Numbered from the stretch's first letter, positions 34,258-43,834 are shown. The stretch is 64,000 nt of DNA from DUOA01 sp012839095 (GCA_050951505.1 JBMNJE010000012.1:18903-82902); one strand, 5' to 3'. Made by a program: numbers and translations. Notes: generated from the sequence alone by a model not told the origin.

Positions 34258-35397
34258 ATGAGAAAAGTAGGACTGTATCTTCATTTCCCCTTCTGCATAC
34301 AGAAATGCCGGTACTGTGATTTCCCGTCCTGGGCGGGCAGGGAGGACAAAATGATGCCTTATCTTGATGCCCTGTGGCGTGAAATGGAATCCTGGCAAGG
34401 CAGAAAACAGGATGAAATCAGTGTGAGCACTATTTACATGGGTGGGGGAACTCCCACTCTTTTTAGTGGAAAAGCATTGACTGATACATTGAAAAAATGC
34501 AGAGAGATCTTTTTTGTGGAAAAGGATGCCGAAATAACCATAGAATGCAACCCGGACACAGTGGTTCCGGACAAGCTGCAGGTCCTGGCTGAAGGCGGTT
34601 TCAACAGACTCAGCATGGGTTTGCAGGCATGGCAGGACCCGCATCTTGAATTTTTAGGGAGAACCCACGGTCAGAAGCAGTTTGTGAATGCTGTGAAATG
34701 GGCTGAAGAAGCGGGCTTTCACAATATAAGCGCCGATCTTATTTTCGGTTTACCCGGCCAAACCCCGGAGGACTGGAAGGAAACGCTGGAAAAGACTGCC
34801 CAGACCGGTGTGCAGCATATATCTGCCTATGGCCTTATTATAGAGGAAGGCACCGTTTTTCACCTTTGGCAGAAACAGGGGAAACTGCAGGAGATGGAGG
34901 AAGAACAGGAACGGCTGCTGTATCATGAAGGTGCTTCGCTTCTGGAAGAGCTGGGCTATCGGCAGTATGAAATATCCAACTTTGCCCGCCCCGGCTTTGA
35001 AAGCAGGCATAACCTGAATTACTGGAGGAATGGCGAATACCTTGGATTCGGCTGCAGTGCCCACAGTTATGAACAATCCGTAAGATGGAGCAATATATCG
35101 GGCATATGTGAATATATCGAAAAGGTATCAAAGGGAGAATCACCGGTTGTAAGCAAGGAAATCATAAGCAGGGAGTCGGAGGTGTTTGAAACCCTGATGC
35201 TGGGCTTTCGATTGAATGAAGGTGTGAACAAGGAGGAGTTTTACAGACGTTTCGGTTTCCCACTGACAAGCCGGTATAAAAAGGAGATTGCAGAGCTTAT
35301 GGGCCAGGGTCTGATTATTGAAGATGAAAGAGCTGTCCGGCCCACCCTAAGGGGCTTTGATTTTCAAAACCGCATTGCAATGGCATTTCTGGACTGA
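34258..35397 (+). CDS. hemW: Heme chaperone HemW (radical SAM)
   Basis: The 379-residue protein is the HemN-like radical SAM protein now known as HemW, thought to deliver heme. The 4Fe-4S motif is CIQKCRYCDF near residue 17, followed by YMGGGTPTLF and LSMGLQAWQD. The C-terminal domain contains WRNGEYLGFGCSAHSY. The ATG at 34258 is used because GGGGAGAG lies just upstream and the protein then starts like its relatives. It sits between lepA and hrcA, the standard Firmicutes position. Confidence 0.93.
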   Translation: MRKVGLYLHFPFCIQKCRYCDFPSWAGREDKMMPYLDALWREMESWQGRKQDEISVSTIYMGGGTPTLFSGKALTDTLKKCREIFFVEKDAEITIECNPDTVVPDKLQVLAEGGFNRLSMGLQAWQDPHLEFLGRTHGQKQFVNAVKWAEEAGFHNISADLIFGLPGQTPEDWKETLEKTAQTGVQHISAYGLIIEEGTVFHLWQKQGKLQEMEEEQERLLYHEGASLLEELGYRQYEISNFARPGFESRHNLNYWRNGEYLGFGCSAHSYEQSVRWSNISGICEYIEKVSKGESPVVSKEIISRESEVFETLMLGFRLNEGVNKEEFYRRFGFPLTSRYKKEIAELMGQGLIIEDERAVRPTLRGFDFQNRIAMAFLD

Positions 35398-35445
35398 GCA
35401 AGGGGCTGAAAACCCGCCGGAGATTAGAGGATTTTGAAATACCTA

Positions 35446-35474
35446 TTGACAAACATAGAGCTAAGTGATAATTT
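35446..35474 (+). promoter_or_regulatory. Sigma-A promoter of the heat-shock operon
   Basis: TTGACA (35446-35451) has a -10 at either TAATTT (35469-35474, 17-base spacing) or GATAAT (35467-35472, 15-base spacing). The CIRCE operator starts 12 bases downstream. Confidence 0.7.
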
Positions 35475-35486
35475 TAAATAGTAGTT

Positions 35487-35513
35487 TTAGCACTCAGCGC
35501 GGGAGAGTGCTAA
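35487..35513 (+). promoter_or_regulatory. CIRCE operator (HrcA binding site)
   Basis: TTAGCACTC (35487-35495), nine bases, GAGTGCTAA (35505-35513) match the CIRCE consensus exactly. HrcA, encoded by the next gene, should bind here and repress hrcA-grpE-dnaK. Confidence 0.97.
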
Positions 35514-35531
35514 CAGAAGGGGGTGGATGCC

Positions 35532-36566
35532 TTGAAGTTGGACTCCAGGAAGCTTCAGATCCTGCAGGCTATTATAAATGACTACATTATTACGGCGGAG
35601 CCGGTAGGTTCCAGAACAGTAGCCAGGAAATACAATCTGGGTATCAGCTCTGCCACTATACGCAATGAAATGTCCGATCTGGAAGAGATGGGTTTTTTGG
35701 AGCAGCCTCACACATCAGCCGGAAGGGTTCCCTCCGATAAAGCCTACCGTCTCTATGTGGACAGACTGATGCGGATCAGGGAGCTGACTGATCAGGAAGC
35801 AGAATATGTGAAGAGAACATATCAGGAGAAAATCATGCAGCTGGAGCAGGTTATTTTTCAGACTGCCAAGGTGCTGTCCGATATTACCGACTATACATCC
35901 ATTGCTCTGGCTCCTCAGCTGAACAAGGTTACCATCCGGCATATTCAACTGGTACCTGTTGATAAGGATTTTGCTCTGCTGGTAGTGGTAACCAGCTCGG
36001 GTATTTTAAAGGATACTCTTATTCGCATTCCAGAAGGCATTGACAGCGACTTCCTGCAAAAGGTATCCAATATTCTGAACGATCATTTTCAGGGCAGGAC
36101 CTTTGACCAAATCGATATCAAGGATATTGCTCCTATTCGGGAGGTATTTGCCAGGAATCAGAAGTTCTTTAATTCCCTGGTAGATATATTAACAGGCAGA
36201 TTACGGGAGTCTCAGCAAAAAGAAGTCTACCTGGGCGGCACCACCAATATCTTTAATTTTCCGGAATACCAGGATATACTTAGGGCTCGTTCGTTCCTGA
36301 ATCTGATGGAGGAGAAGGATCTTCTGTACCATATTCTCTCCCGAAGCAACGATGGCGGCGTAAAGGTCACCATAGGCACGGAAAACCCGCATGAAGAGCT
36401 GAAGGAATGCAGCATTGTTACCGCCACTTACAGCTTGGGAGACAGGGTTTTGGGAACCATAGGCATAATCGGCCCCACCAGAATGGAATACTCTAAAGCT
36501 GTATCGGTAATGGATTATATGGGTAAGGCTTTAAGCACTTATCTGACGAGACTCTTTGGTGAATAG
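35532..36566 (+). CDS. hrcA: Heat-inducible transcription repressor HrcA
   Basis: The 344-residue repressor binds CIRCE and is itself controlled by GroEL. The winged-helix DNA-binding domain occupies the first 90 residues: LQILQAIINDYI, then EPVGSRTVARKYNLGISSAT and LEQPHTSAGRVPSDKAYR. The C-terminal GAF-like domain follows. The TTG at 35532 is chosen because AGAAGGGGG is eight bases upstream and the protein then begins like other HrcA proteins; a GTG three codons earlier lies too close to that site. Confidence 0.95.
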   Translation: MKLDSRKLQILQAIINDYIITAEPVGSRTVARKYNLGISSATIRNEMSDLEEMGFLEQPHTSAGRVPSDKAYRLYVDRLMRIRELTDQEAEYVKRTYQEKIMQLEQVIFQTAKVLSDITDYTSIALAPQLNKVTIRHIQLVPVDKDFALLVVVTSSGILKDTLIRIPEGIDSDFLQKVSNILNDHFQGRTFDQIDIKDIAPIREVFARNQKFFNSLVDILTGRLRESQQKEVYLGGTTNIFNFPEYQDILRARSFLNLMEEKDLLYHILSRSNDGGVKVTIGTENPHEELKECSIVTATYSLGDRVLGTIGIIGPTRMEYSKAVSVMDYMGKALSTYLTRLFGE

Positions 36567-36657
36567 CTGTGCAGCCTGCTGCAAACTGACTAAACTGACA
36601 TAGAAAATGTTACTGCCCTGCAGCAGGCTCCAAGTACATATAGATGAGGTGAAGGCA

Positions 36658-37314
36658 TTGAAGGAAAAGGACAGGACGGAAAACATGGAAAAAAGGGATT
36701 CAATTGTTAACGAGGAATATGAAGAAAAGGAATCTTCAGCCTGTTGCTGTGCCGAAAGGGATACTTTCCAGGCAGGCAGTGGTTCCGAATGCAGCTGCAG
36801 CAATGGAATGCAGGCGGATCATGTCTGTGAGTGCGAAAAAGATCCGGAGTTGGAGCTTCTGGAGAAAAAGCTGAAAGAGGCAGAGGAGAAGCAGGAAGAG
36901 TACTTAAAAATGGCACAGCGGGTGCAGGCGGATTTTGATAACTATAAAAGGCGCAACAGAAATGCCAGGGCGGAAGCCCATCAGGCTGCTGCTGCAGAGG
37001 TAGTGGAAGCCTTTCTTCCGGTACTGGATAATCTGGACAGGGCAATGGAATCCATTTCAGCTTCAAATGTGGATGAATCTGTCATCAAGGGTATCGAGCT
37101 GGTAAGGAAACAGTTTCTGGATACCTTGTCCAGACTGGACGTGGAAGAGATAGATGCCCTGGGCAAGCCATTTGATCCCGAACTGCACAATGCAGTTGGT
37201 CAGGTGGAAGCGGAAGAAGGGCAGGAGGAGAATACGGTAGCTTTGGTTCTCCAGAAAGGTTACCGAATGGGTGGACGTGTTATTCGGTACAGCATGGTAC
37301 ATGTTGCCCGTTGA
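36658..37314 (+). CDS. grpE: Nucleotide exchange factor GrpE with a cysteine-rich N-terminus
   Basis: The 218-residue protein releases ADP from DnaK. The family core is clear: a long coiled coil (LLEKKLKEAEEKQEEYL onward), ADFDNYKRRNR, FLPVLDNLDRAM and the C-terminal beta domain ending KGYRMGGRVIRYSMVHVA. The first 60 residues are unusual: seven cysteines in the groups ACCCAE, ECSCSN and VCECEK. GrpE N-termini are normally acidic and lack cysteine. The pattern could bind metal or sense redox state; this is a guess. The TTG start follows GAGGTGA. Confidence 0.95.
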   Translation: MKEKDRTENMEKRDSIVNEEYEEKESSACCCAERDTFQAGSGSECSCSNGMQADHVCECEKDPELELLEKKLKEAEEKQEEYLKMAQRVQADFDNYKRRNRNARAEAHQAAAAEVVEAFLPVLDNLDRAMESISASNVDESVIKGIELVRKQFLDTLSRLDVEEIDALGKPFDPELHNAVGQVEAEEGQEENTVALVLQKGYRMGGRVIRYSMVHVAR

Positions 37315-37374
37315 CATACCTTAATAATCAGAAATATTCAGTAACAAGAACAGTTAGCGAGGAGGATTTTTTTT

Positions 37375-39219
37375 ATGGGAAAAATAATCGGAATTGATCT
37401 GGGTACCACCAATTCATGTGTTGCGGTTATGGAGGGCGGCGAACCCATGGTAATCCCCAATGCGGAAGGCGGCAGGACCACAGCTTCCGTTGTGGCTTTT
37501 GCGAAAAATGGGGAACGTCTGGTAGGCCAGATTGCCAAGCGGCAGGCCATAACCAATCCGGACCGCACCATTATGTCCATTAAAAGAGAAATGGGTTCCA
37601 ATTTTAAAGTCAGAATAGATGACAAGGATTATACGCCTCAGGAAATATCGGCTATGATACTGAGCAAAATGAAACAGGATGCAGAAGCTTATCTGGGTGA
37701 ACAAGTAACTCAGGCAGTTATTACCGTACCTGCTTATTTCAGCGACAGCCAGAGGCAGGCAACAAAGGATGCGGGCAGAATTGCAGGTCTGGAAGTACTG
37801 CGTATAATAAATGAACCTACCGCAGCCTCATTGGCATACGGCCTTGACAAGGAAGCCAATCATAAAATACTGGTATACGATCTGGGCGGTGGAACCTTTG
37901 ACGTATCCATCCTGGAGATTGGCGACGGTGTTTTCGAGGTTCTGGCAACCAGCGGCAACAACCGGCTGGGCGGCGATGACTTTGACGACAGAATTATCGA
38001 CTGGCTGGCAGAGGAATTCATGAAGGAAAACGGAATTGATTTGAGAAAGGACAAAATGGCTTTGCAGCGCCTTAAGGAAGCTGCCGAAAAAGCTAAGATT
38101 GAGTTGTCCGGCGTGCTGACCACCAACATCAACCTGCCCTTTATTACAGCTGACGCCAGCGGACCCAAGCACCTGGACATGACCCTTACCAGGGCAAAAT
38201 TCAATGAACTGACGGCAGACCTGGTGGAAAAGACCACAGTGCCCCTTCGCAATGCCCTTAAGGATGCCGGTCTGACTCCGGGAGAAATCGACAGGGTAAT
38301 TCTGGTGGGCGGTTCCACCCGTATTCCTGCCGTACAGGAGGCTGTCAGAAAGATTATCGGCAAGGAACCCGATAAGGGCATCAATCCGGACGAGTGTGTT
38401 GCCATAGGCGCAGCCATACAGGCAGGCGTTCTGGGCGGTGAAATCAAGGATGTTCTGCTTCTGGATGTTACCCCCCTGTCTCTGGGTATTGAAACCCTGG
38501 GCGGTGTCTTTACCAAGCTAATTGAGAGAAATACAACCATTCCTACCAACAAGAGCCAGATCTTCTCCACGGCTGCCGATGGTCAGACCAGTGTGGAGAT
38601 CCATGTGCTGCAGGGAGAGAGGGAAATGGCTGCCTACAACAAGACCCTGGGCCGATTCTCGCTTACCGGAATTCCGCCGGCTCCCAGAGGCGTTCCTCAA
38701 ATTGAGGTAACCTTTGACATTGATGCCAATGGAATCGTCAATGTATCTGCCAAGGATCTGGGTACAGGCAACGAGCAGAAGATTACCATTACCGCTTCCA
38801 CCAATCTGTCCGAGGATGAGATAGAAAAGGCTGTCAAGGAAGCCGAGCGTTATGCAGAAGAAGACAGGAAACGAAAGGAAGAAGTGGAAGCCAGGAACAA
38901 TGCCGATTCCCTGGTCTACAATACAGAGAAAACCCTGAAGGAACTGGGCGACAAGATAGATGCCGCTGATAAGGCAAAGATTGAAGCCGAAGTGGAGGCA
39001 GCAAGAAAGGCCCTGGAATCCAACGATGTGGATGCCATCAAGGCAGCAACCGAAAAACTGACTCAGGTATCCTATGAGGTGTTCGGCAAGGTCTACCAGC
39101 AGCAGGCCGGGGCAGCCGGCCCGGATGCCCAGGGAGGGCAGCAGGGTCCGTCGGAAGGTCCTGCAGATGATGACAACGTAGTAGATGCGGACTACGAAGT
39201 TATGGACGATGATAAATAA
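37375..39219 (+). CDS. dnaK: Chaperone DnaK (Hsp70)
   Basis: The 614-residue Hsp70 has the actin-like ATPase domain (GIDLGTTNSCVAVMEGG at the start, YDLGGGTFDVSILEIGDG, ILVGGSTRIPAVQ), the linker DVLLLDVTPLSLG and a peptide-binding domain from about residue 385. The C-terminal tail is Gly/Gln-rich and ends in the acidic VVDADYEVMDDDK typical of the family. AGCGAGGAGG lies before the ATG. It is co-transcribed with hrcA and grpE under CIRCE control. Confidence 0.98.
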   Translation: MGKIIGIDLGTTNSCVAVMEGGEPMVIPNAEGGRTTASVVAFAKNGERLVGQIAKRQAITNPDRTIMSIKREMGSNFKVRIDDKDYTPQEISAMILSKMKQDAEAYLGEQVTQAVITVPAYFSDSQRQATKDAGRIAGLEVLRIINEPTAASLAYGLDKEANHKILVYDLGGGTFDVSILEIGDGVFEVLATSGNNRLGGDDFDDRIIDWLAEEFMKENGIDLRKDKMALQRLKEAAEKAKIELSGVLTTNINLPFITADASGPKHLDMTLTRAKFNELTADLVEKTTVPLRNALKDAGLTPGEIDRVILVGGSTRIPAVQEAVRKIIGKEPDKGINPDECVAIGAAIQAGVLGGEIKDVLLLDVTPLSLGIETLGGVFTKLIERNTTIPTNKSQIFSTAADGQTSVEIHVLQGEREMAAYNKTLGRFSLTGIPPAPRGVPQIEVTFDIDANGIVNVSAKDLGTGNEQKITITASTNLSEDEIEKAVKEAERYAEEDRKRKEEVEARNNADSLVYNTEKTLKELGDKIDAADKAKIEAEVEAARKALESNDVDAIKAATEKLTQVSYEVFGKVYQQQAGAAGPDAQGGQQGPSEGPADDDNVVDADYEVMDDDK

Positions 39220-39233
39220 TTCAGGTATAATGG

Positions 39234-39262
39234 AAAAGCCAAGGCAAACGCTTTGGCTTTTT
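39234..39262 (+). terminator. Intrinsic terminator between dnaK and dnaJ
   Basis: AAAAGCCAAGGC (39234-39245) pairs with GCTTTGGCTTTT (39250-39261) with one wobble pair, followed by a T-run. It would reduce read-through from dnaK into dnaJ. Confidence 0.75.
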
Positions 39263-39296
39263 CAAAGACTTTTTGCGGATATAGGCGGTGAACCCA

Positions 39297-40424
39297 TTGG
39301 CTAAGCGTGATTACTATGAAGTACTGGGCCTTAGCAGAGGAGCGACAGAGGACGACATTAAAAAAGCTTACAGAAAGCTGGCCAAGAAATATCATCCCGA
39401 TTTGAATCAGGGCGATAAGAAAGCAGAAGAGACATTCAAGGAAATAAACGAAGCCTATCAGGTACTGAGCAATCCTGAAACCCGGGCTCAATATGATCAA
39501 TTCGGTCATGCAGGCCCGACAGGACAGGGTTTTGGCGGATTTGATTTCGGAGGCTTCGGCGATGGTTTTGGCGATATCTTTGATATATTTTTTGGGGGAA
39601 GCGGTTTTGGCACCGGCTCCAGACGCAGGAGAAGAGGTCCCACCCGGGGGAACGACATACGCTACAACCTTGACATTACCTTCGAGGAAGCTGCCTTCGG
39701 CACAAAGAAGGAAATCGAAGTGGTTCGTATGGAAGACTGCTTCGAGTGCAATGGAACAGGAGCCAAAAAACCCGAGGATGCAGCCACCTGTCCTGTATGT
39801 AATGGAACAGGGGAGGTATCACAAGCACAAAATACGGCATTTGGCCGGTTTGTCAATGTCAGGGTGTGCGATCGATGCAATGGGGAAGGCACTGTTATCT
39901 CAAACCCCTGTCCCAAATGTCATGGGAGAAAAAAGATACGCCGGGTACGCAAAATCAGCGTAACCATACCGGCCGGTATAGACAACGATCAGGCCATTAC
40001 TCTGAGAGGAGAAGGGCAGACAGGAGATATGGGCGGTCCGTCCGGAGACCTTTATGTATATATAACCGTACAGCCTCATAAGCTGTTTAAAAGAAAGGGA
40101 TACGACCTTCATTGCGACATTCCCATCTCCTTTGGACAGGCTGCATTGGGAGCTGATATAGAAGTGCCCACTCTTGGCGGCAAGGTGAAGTATACAGTCC
40201 CGGAAGGAACGCAGACAGGCACCGTTTTCCGGCTGCGCAATCAGGGCATACAGCATTTGAGAAGCAATTCCAGAGGCGACCTGTATGTCAGGGTAAATAT
40301 AGAAGTGCCCAGACGGCTGAACGAAAAACAGAAGGAGCTTATTCAGCAGTTTGAAGAGCTTATTGGCGAAACAGAGCAGAGAAAATCCTTTTTTGAAAAA
40401 ATGAAGGATGTATTCGGTGTTTGA
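39297..40424 (+). CDS. dnaJ: Chaperone DnaJ (Hsp40)
   Basis: The 375-residue co-chaperone stimulates DnaK. It has the J domain with HPD in KKYHPDLN, a Gly/Phe-rich region (GFGGFDFGGFGDGFGDIF), four zinc-binding repeats (CFECNGTG, CPVCNGTG, CDRCNGEG, CPKCHGRK) and the C-terminal substrate-binding domains. The TTG at 39297 is chosen for its distance from AGGCGGTG and because the protein then starts MAKRDYYEVLG; a GTG at 39288 is possible. The fourth zinc repeat lacks its last Gly, a common variation. Confidence 0.97.
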   Translation: MAKRDYYEVLGLSRGATEDDIKKAYRKLAKKYHPDLNQGDKKAEETFKEINEAYQVLSNPETRAQYDQFGHAGPTGQGFGGFDFGGFGDGFGDIFDIFFGGSGFGTGSRRRRRGPTRGNDIRYNLDITFEEAAFGTKKEIEVVRMEDCFECNGTGAKKPEDAATCPVCNGTGEVSQAQNTAFGRFVNVRVCDRCNGEGTVISNPCPKCHGRKKIRRVRKISVTIPAGIDNDQAITLRGEGQTGDMGGPSGDLYVYITVQPHKLFKRKGYDLHCDIPISFGQAALGADIEVPTLGGKVKYTVPEGTQTGTVFRLRNQGIQHLRSNSRGDLYVRVNIEVPRRLNEKQKELIQQFEELIGETEQRKSFFEKMKDVFGV

Positions 40425-40438
40425 CTGGAGGCTTTGAT

Positions 40439-41389
40439 ATGGATTGGGTGGAGGTTGTCATCACAACGACCACAGAAGGGGCGGATATAGTGGCCCAGGC
40501 CTTTCATGATTCGGGTATCCCCGGCGTTGTTATTGAGGATCCGGATGATATCCGCCTGGCGCAGCAGGATGACAGGACCTGGGACTACATAGATAATTCC
40601 CTCCTGGACGATATGGGGGAAGAGGTATTGGTGAAGGCCTATTTAAGCAGTGATGCTTCCTTTGATGACAAGCTCGCTTTGATTAAGGAGAGACTGAACT
40701 GGCTGCGTCAGCAGGAACTGGGTCTTTCCCTTGGGTCTTTGCATCTTGCATTGAATAATGTAAAGGAAGAGGACTGGGCCAACAACTGGAAACAATACTA
40801 TAAGCCTGTCAAGGTAAGCAGGCGCATGGTAATCAAGCCTTCCTGGGAACAGTACATAAGGGCTCCTGATGAGATAGTGCTGGAGATGGATCCGGGAATG
40901 GCATTCGGTACCGGTACTCATGAAACCACTGCCCTCTGCATAGAGGCTCTGGACAAATATGTGAAAAGCGGAGATACAGTAGTGGATATCGGCTGCGGCT
41001 CAGGCATCCTGGCTGTTTCCTCCCTTTTGCTGGGGGCCGCCCATGCAACTGCCGTTGACCTGGACAGCAATGCTGTGAAGGTTGCAGTGGAAAATGCCCG
41101 CAGAAATCATGTGGAAGATCGGATGGAGATTATTCACGGTAATCTGCTGGACAAGGTGCAGAATAAAAAGTTTGATTTGGCTGTTGCCAATATAATTGCA
41201 GATGTTATAATCGATCTTGCCTCATATATTGGAGACTTCCTGAAGCCAGACGGGCTCTTCATAGCTTCCGGCATCATTATGGAGCGCTTGCAGGATGTAC
41301 TGCAGGCAGCAGAAGCTGCGGGTCTGGAGCTTATTGAGAAAAGTACAAAGGGTGAATGGGCAGTGGTGGTGTGTAAAGCCAATGCATAG
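40439..41389 (+). CDS. prmA: Ribosomal protein L11 methyltransferase
   Basis: The 316-residue enzyme trimethylates ribosomal protein L11 using S-adenosylmethionine. GMAFGTGTHETTALC and VVDIGCGSGILAV are the family's SAM-binding motifs; VANIIADVI is the NPPY-like segment. The ATG at 40439 follows CTGGAGG with seven bases between. It overlaps rsmE by eight bases. Confidence 0.95.
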   Translation: MDWVEVVITTTTEGADIVAQAFHDSGIPGVVIEDPDDIRLAQQDDRTWDYIDNSLLDDMGEEVLVKAYLSSDASFDDKLALIKERLNWLRQQELGLSLGSLHLALNNVKEEDWANNWKQYYKPVKVSRRMVIKPSWEQYIRAPDEIVLEMDPGMAFGTGTHETTALCIEALDKYVKSGDTVVDIGCGSGILAVSSLLLGAAHATAVDLDSNAVKVAVENARRNHVEDRMEIIHGNLLDKVQNKKFDLAVANIIADVIIDLASYIGDFLKPDGLFIASGIIMERLQDVLQAAEAAGLELIEKSTKGEWAVVVCKANA

Positions 41390-42125
41390 GTTTTTTGTTG
41401 AACCTGAGCAAATAAGCGGGTCAACTGCTGTTATTGCAGGGGATGACGCACATCATATACAAAATGTTCTCAGACTGCATATCGGAGAAGAAATCATTTT
41501 GTGCAACGGCCGGGGGACAGACTACAGGGCAGTGATTCAGTCTATGGGGAAAGAGCAGGTACGTACGGAACTGCTGAGCAGCGAACCCAGCGGCACTGAG
41601 CCGGTGACAAAGGTGACACTTCTGCAGGCCCTGCCCAAGGCTTCCAAAATGGAGACTGTCATTCAAAAGTGTGTGGAACTGGGAATGTACGAGCTGATTC
41701 CGATTTCCACAGTCAGAACGGTTGTGCGCCTTGCCAATGCCAGGGACGGAGAGAAAAAAAGGATACGATGGCAAAGGATATCGGAGGAAGCCGCCAAGCA
41801 GAGCGGAAGGGGAATAATACCCCAAATACACACTCCTGTAAGCTTTGAAGAGACTGTTGCCCATTTAAAATCTGATCTTAAGATTATCCTCTGGGAGGAA
41901 GAGAGAGAGAACAGTCTGCGAAAGGTGCTGCAGGGTCTGATTGACAGGCCTGCTTCCGTTGCCATGCTTATCGGACCGGAGGGCGGACTGGATCAGAAAG
42001 AAGCGGATTTGGCCAGGCAGCATGGCTGGACGACTGTATCTCTGGGCTCCAGGATTCTTAGAACGGAGACGGCCGGCATGGCTGCTTTAGCGGCAATTAT
42101 GTACCAATTGGAGGAATTGGAATGA
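41382..42125 (+). CDS. rsmE: 16S rRNA (uracil1498-N3)-methyltransferase
   Basis: The 247-residue SPOUT-class enzyme methylates U1498 of 16S rRNA. It begins MHRFFVEPEQISG, the PUA-like domain, and has KASKMETVIQKCVELGM, EEAAKQSGRGIIP and the knot motifs MLIGPEGGLDQKEADLA and SLGSRILRTETAGMAAL. It overlaps both prmA and mtaB, so translation is coupled. The ribosome site is weak. Confidence 0.94.
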   Translation: MHRFFVEPEQISGSTAVIAGDDAHHIQNVLRLHIGEEIILCNGRGTDYRAVIQSMGKEQVRTELLSSEPSGTEPVTKVTLLQALPKASKMETVIQKCVELGMYELIPISTVRTVVRLANARDGEKKRIRWQRISEEAAKQSGRGIIPQIHTPVSFEETVAHLKSDLKIILWEEERENSLRKVLQGLIDRPASVAMLIGPEGGLDQKEADLARQHGWTTVSLGSRILRTETAGMAALAAIMYQLEELE

Positions 42126-43468
42126 ATTTATCCCCTCAGAAGAGGGTAGCTTTTTATACACTGGGTTGTAAGACAAATCAATATGATACCGAAGCCATGC
42201 AGGAGCGCTTTGTGAAAAAGGGTTACAAGGTCGTGAGCTTTAATGAGCCTTCCGATGTTTATGTGGTGAATACCTGTACGGTTACCAACCTGGGAGACAG
42301 AAAGTCCCGGCAGATTGTCCGTAAGGCACATCGCACCAATCCAAATGCTGTTATTGCAGTTGTAGGATGCTATGCTCAGCAGGCTGCCGAAGAAGTCCTG
42401 TCCATACCGGGTGTCAGAGTGGCCTTAGGTACACAGAACCGCAATCGCATCGTGGAATATGTGGAAATGGCAGAGACAGAGGATATATGCATCAATGCTG
42501 TGGAAGACATTATGAAGGTGCGGGAGTTTGAAGACACCCCCATAGAGTCCTTCGAGGGCAAGACCCGGGCTGTTCTGAAGATTCAGGAAGGCTGCAACCA
42601 GTTCTGCTCTTATTGTATTATCCCCCATGCCCGTGGACCCGTTCGCAGCAGAAAGCCTGTCAGTGTTATGGAAGAGGTTCAGCGTCTGGCGGATGCGGGA
42701 TTCAAGGAAATTGTGCTTACCGGTATACACATTGCATCCTACGGCAGGGATTTGAAAACCACTAATCTCCTCGAGCTGCTGAAGAGCATACATGAGGTGG
42801 AGGGAATCCGGCGAATCAGGCTTGGTTCAATTGAGCCCACTTTACTCACCCCTGAGTTCGTCCGCCGGCTCAGGCAGCTGCCCAAGGTATGCAGACACTA
42901 TCATATCTCACTGCAAAGCGGCAGCAGTACTGTCCTGAAGAGGATGAACCGAAAATACACAGCAGAGCAATACAGGGACATCGTCAGAAACCTTCGCAGG
43001 GAGATTCCGGAAGCAGCCATAACCACCGATGTCATGGTAGGTTTTCCTGGGGAAACCCAAGAGGAGTTTATGGAAACCCGTGCTTTTGTAGAAGAAATCG
43101 CATTCAGCAGGATTCATGTGTTTCCATATTCGCCCAGAAAGGGTACACCTGCGGCTTCCTTTGCGGATCAGGTTCCGGCCGGAATAAAGGAAAAGCGCAG
43201 CCGGCAGCTGATTGCCCTGGGGCGCAGCCTGGAACAGGCCTATATTAAGCAGTTTGAAGGCAGACAGGTGATGGTTCTTTTTGAAGAGGAACATCCGGAT
43301 CTGGAAGGCTGTTATGAGGGTTATACGGATCAGTATGTACGGGTAATGGTGCAGGGAGGTCCTGAACTTGAGGGAAAGCTGCTTCCTGTTATGGTGGAGG
43401 AAGCGTTGGAGGGCTGTCTGAAGGGCCGCACCATGGGCCTGAATAAGGAAGCAGAAAGCGATAAATAG
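42122..43468 (+). CDS. mtaB: tRNA (t6A37)-methylthiotransferase MtaB
   Basis: The 448-residue radical SAM enzyme adds the 2-methylthio group to t6A37 of tRNA. The N-terminal UPF0004 domain has the cluster cysteines in TLGCKTNQYD, VNTCTVTN and VGCYAQ. The radical SAM motif is CNQFCSYCIIPHARG, and a C-terminal TRAM domain follows. Length and order behind rsmE fit the family. Confidence 0.95.
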   Translation: MNLSPQKRVAFYTLGCKTNQYDTEAMQERFVKKGYKVVSFNEPSDVYVVNTCTVTNLGDRKSRQIVRKAHRTNPNAVIAVVGCYAQQAAEEVLSIPGVRVALGTQNRNRIVEYVEMAETEDICINAVEDIMKVREFEDTPIESFEGKTRAVLKIQEGCNQFCSYCIIPHARGPVRSRKPVSVMEEVQRLADAGFKEIVLTGIHIASYGRDLKTTNLLELLKSIHEVEGIRRIRLGSIEPTLLTPEFVRRLRQLPKVCRHYHISLQSGSSTVLKRMNRKYTAEQYRDIVRNLRREIPEAAITTDVMVGFPGETQEEFMETRAFVEEIAFSRIHVFPYSPRKGTPAASFADQVPAGIKEKRSRQLIALGRSLEQAYIKQFEGRQVMVLFEEEHPDLEGCYEGYTDQYVRVMVQGGPELEGKLLPVMVEEALEGCLKGRTMGLNKEAESDK

Positions 43469-43478
43469 GAGGAGTATT

Positions 43479-43823
43479 ATGGATAATTGTTTGTTTTGCA
43501 GGATTGTGAGCCGGGAAATACCGTCCAGAATCGTATATGAAGATGAACTGGTATTGGGATTCTGCGATATAGCACCAAAAGCGCCGGTTCATGTTCTGGT
43601 AATTCCCAAAACCCATGTAGCATCCCTGAATGATCTGGGCAAGGAACACGAGGGCATCATGGCACATCTGACCCTGGCCATTCCGCAGGTGGCTGAAAAG
43701 ATGGGCATAAAGGATTCGGGTTACCGGGTAGTGGTGAATTGCGGAAAGGATTCAGGGCAGGAGGTTGCCCATCTGCATTACCATATCCTGGGCGGAAGGG
43801 CAATGGAAAACAATTTTGGCTGA
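43479..43823 (+). CDS. HIT-family nucleotide-binding hydrolase (HinT-like)
   Basis: The 114-residue protein belongs to the HinT branch of the histidine triad superfamily, purine nucleoside phosphoramidases. It begins CLFCRIVSREIPS (zinc-type Cys pair) and has the triad EVAHLHYHILGGR at the C-terminus, in which the second and third His are catalytic. It follows mtaB by ten bases behind TAGGAGGAG. Confidence 0.94.
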   Translation: MDNCLFCRIVSREIPSRIVYEDELVLGFCDIAPKAPVHVLVIPKTHVASLNDLGKEHEGIMAHLTLAIPQVAEKMGIKDSGYRVVVNCGKDSGQEVAHLHYHILGGRAMENNFG

Positions 43824-43834
43824 GAAATCCTTAG

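Noticed and set aside
37860..38570. Long reverse-strand frame of 236 codons over dnaK
   Set aside because: It is an antisense shadow caused by dnaK codon use; no start signals or family resemblance.
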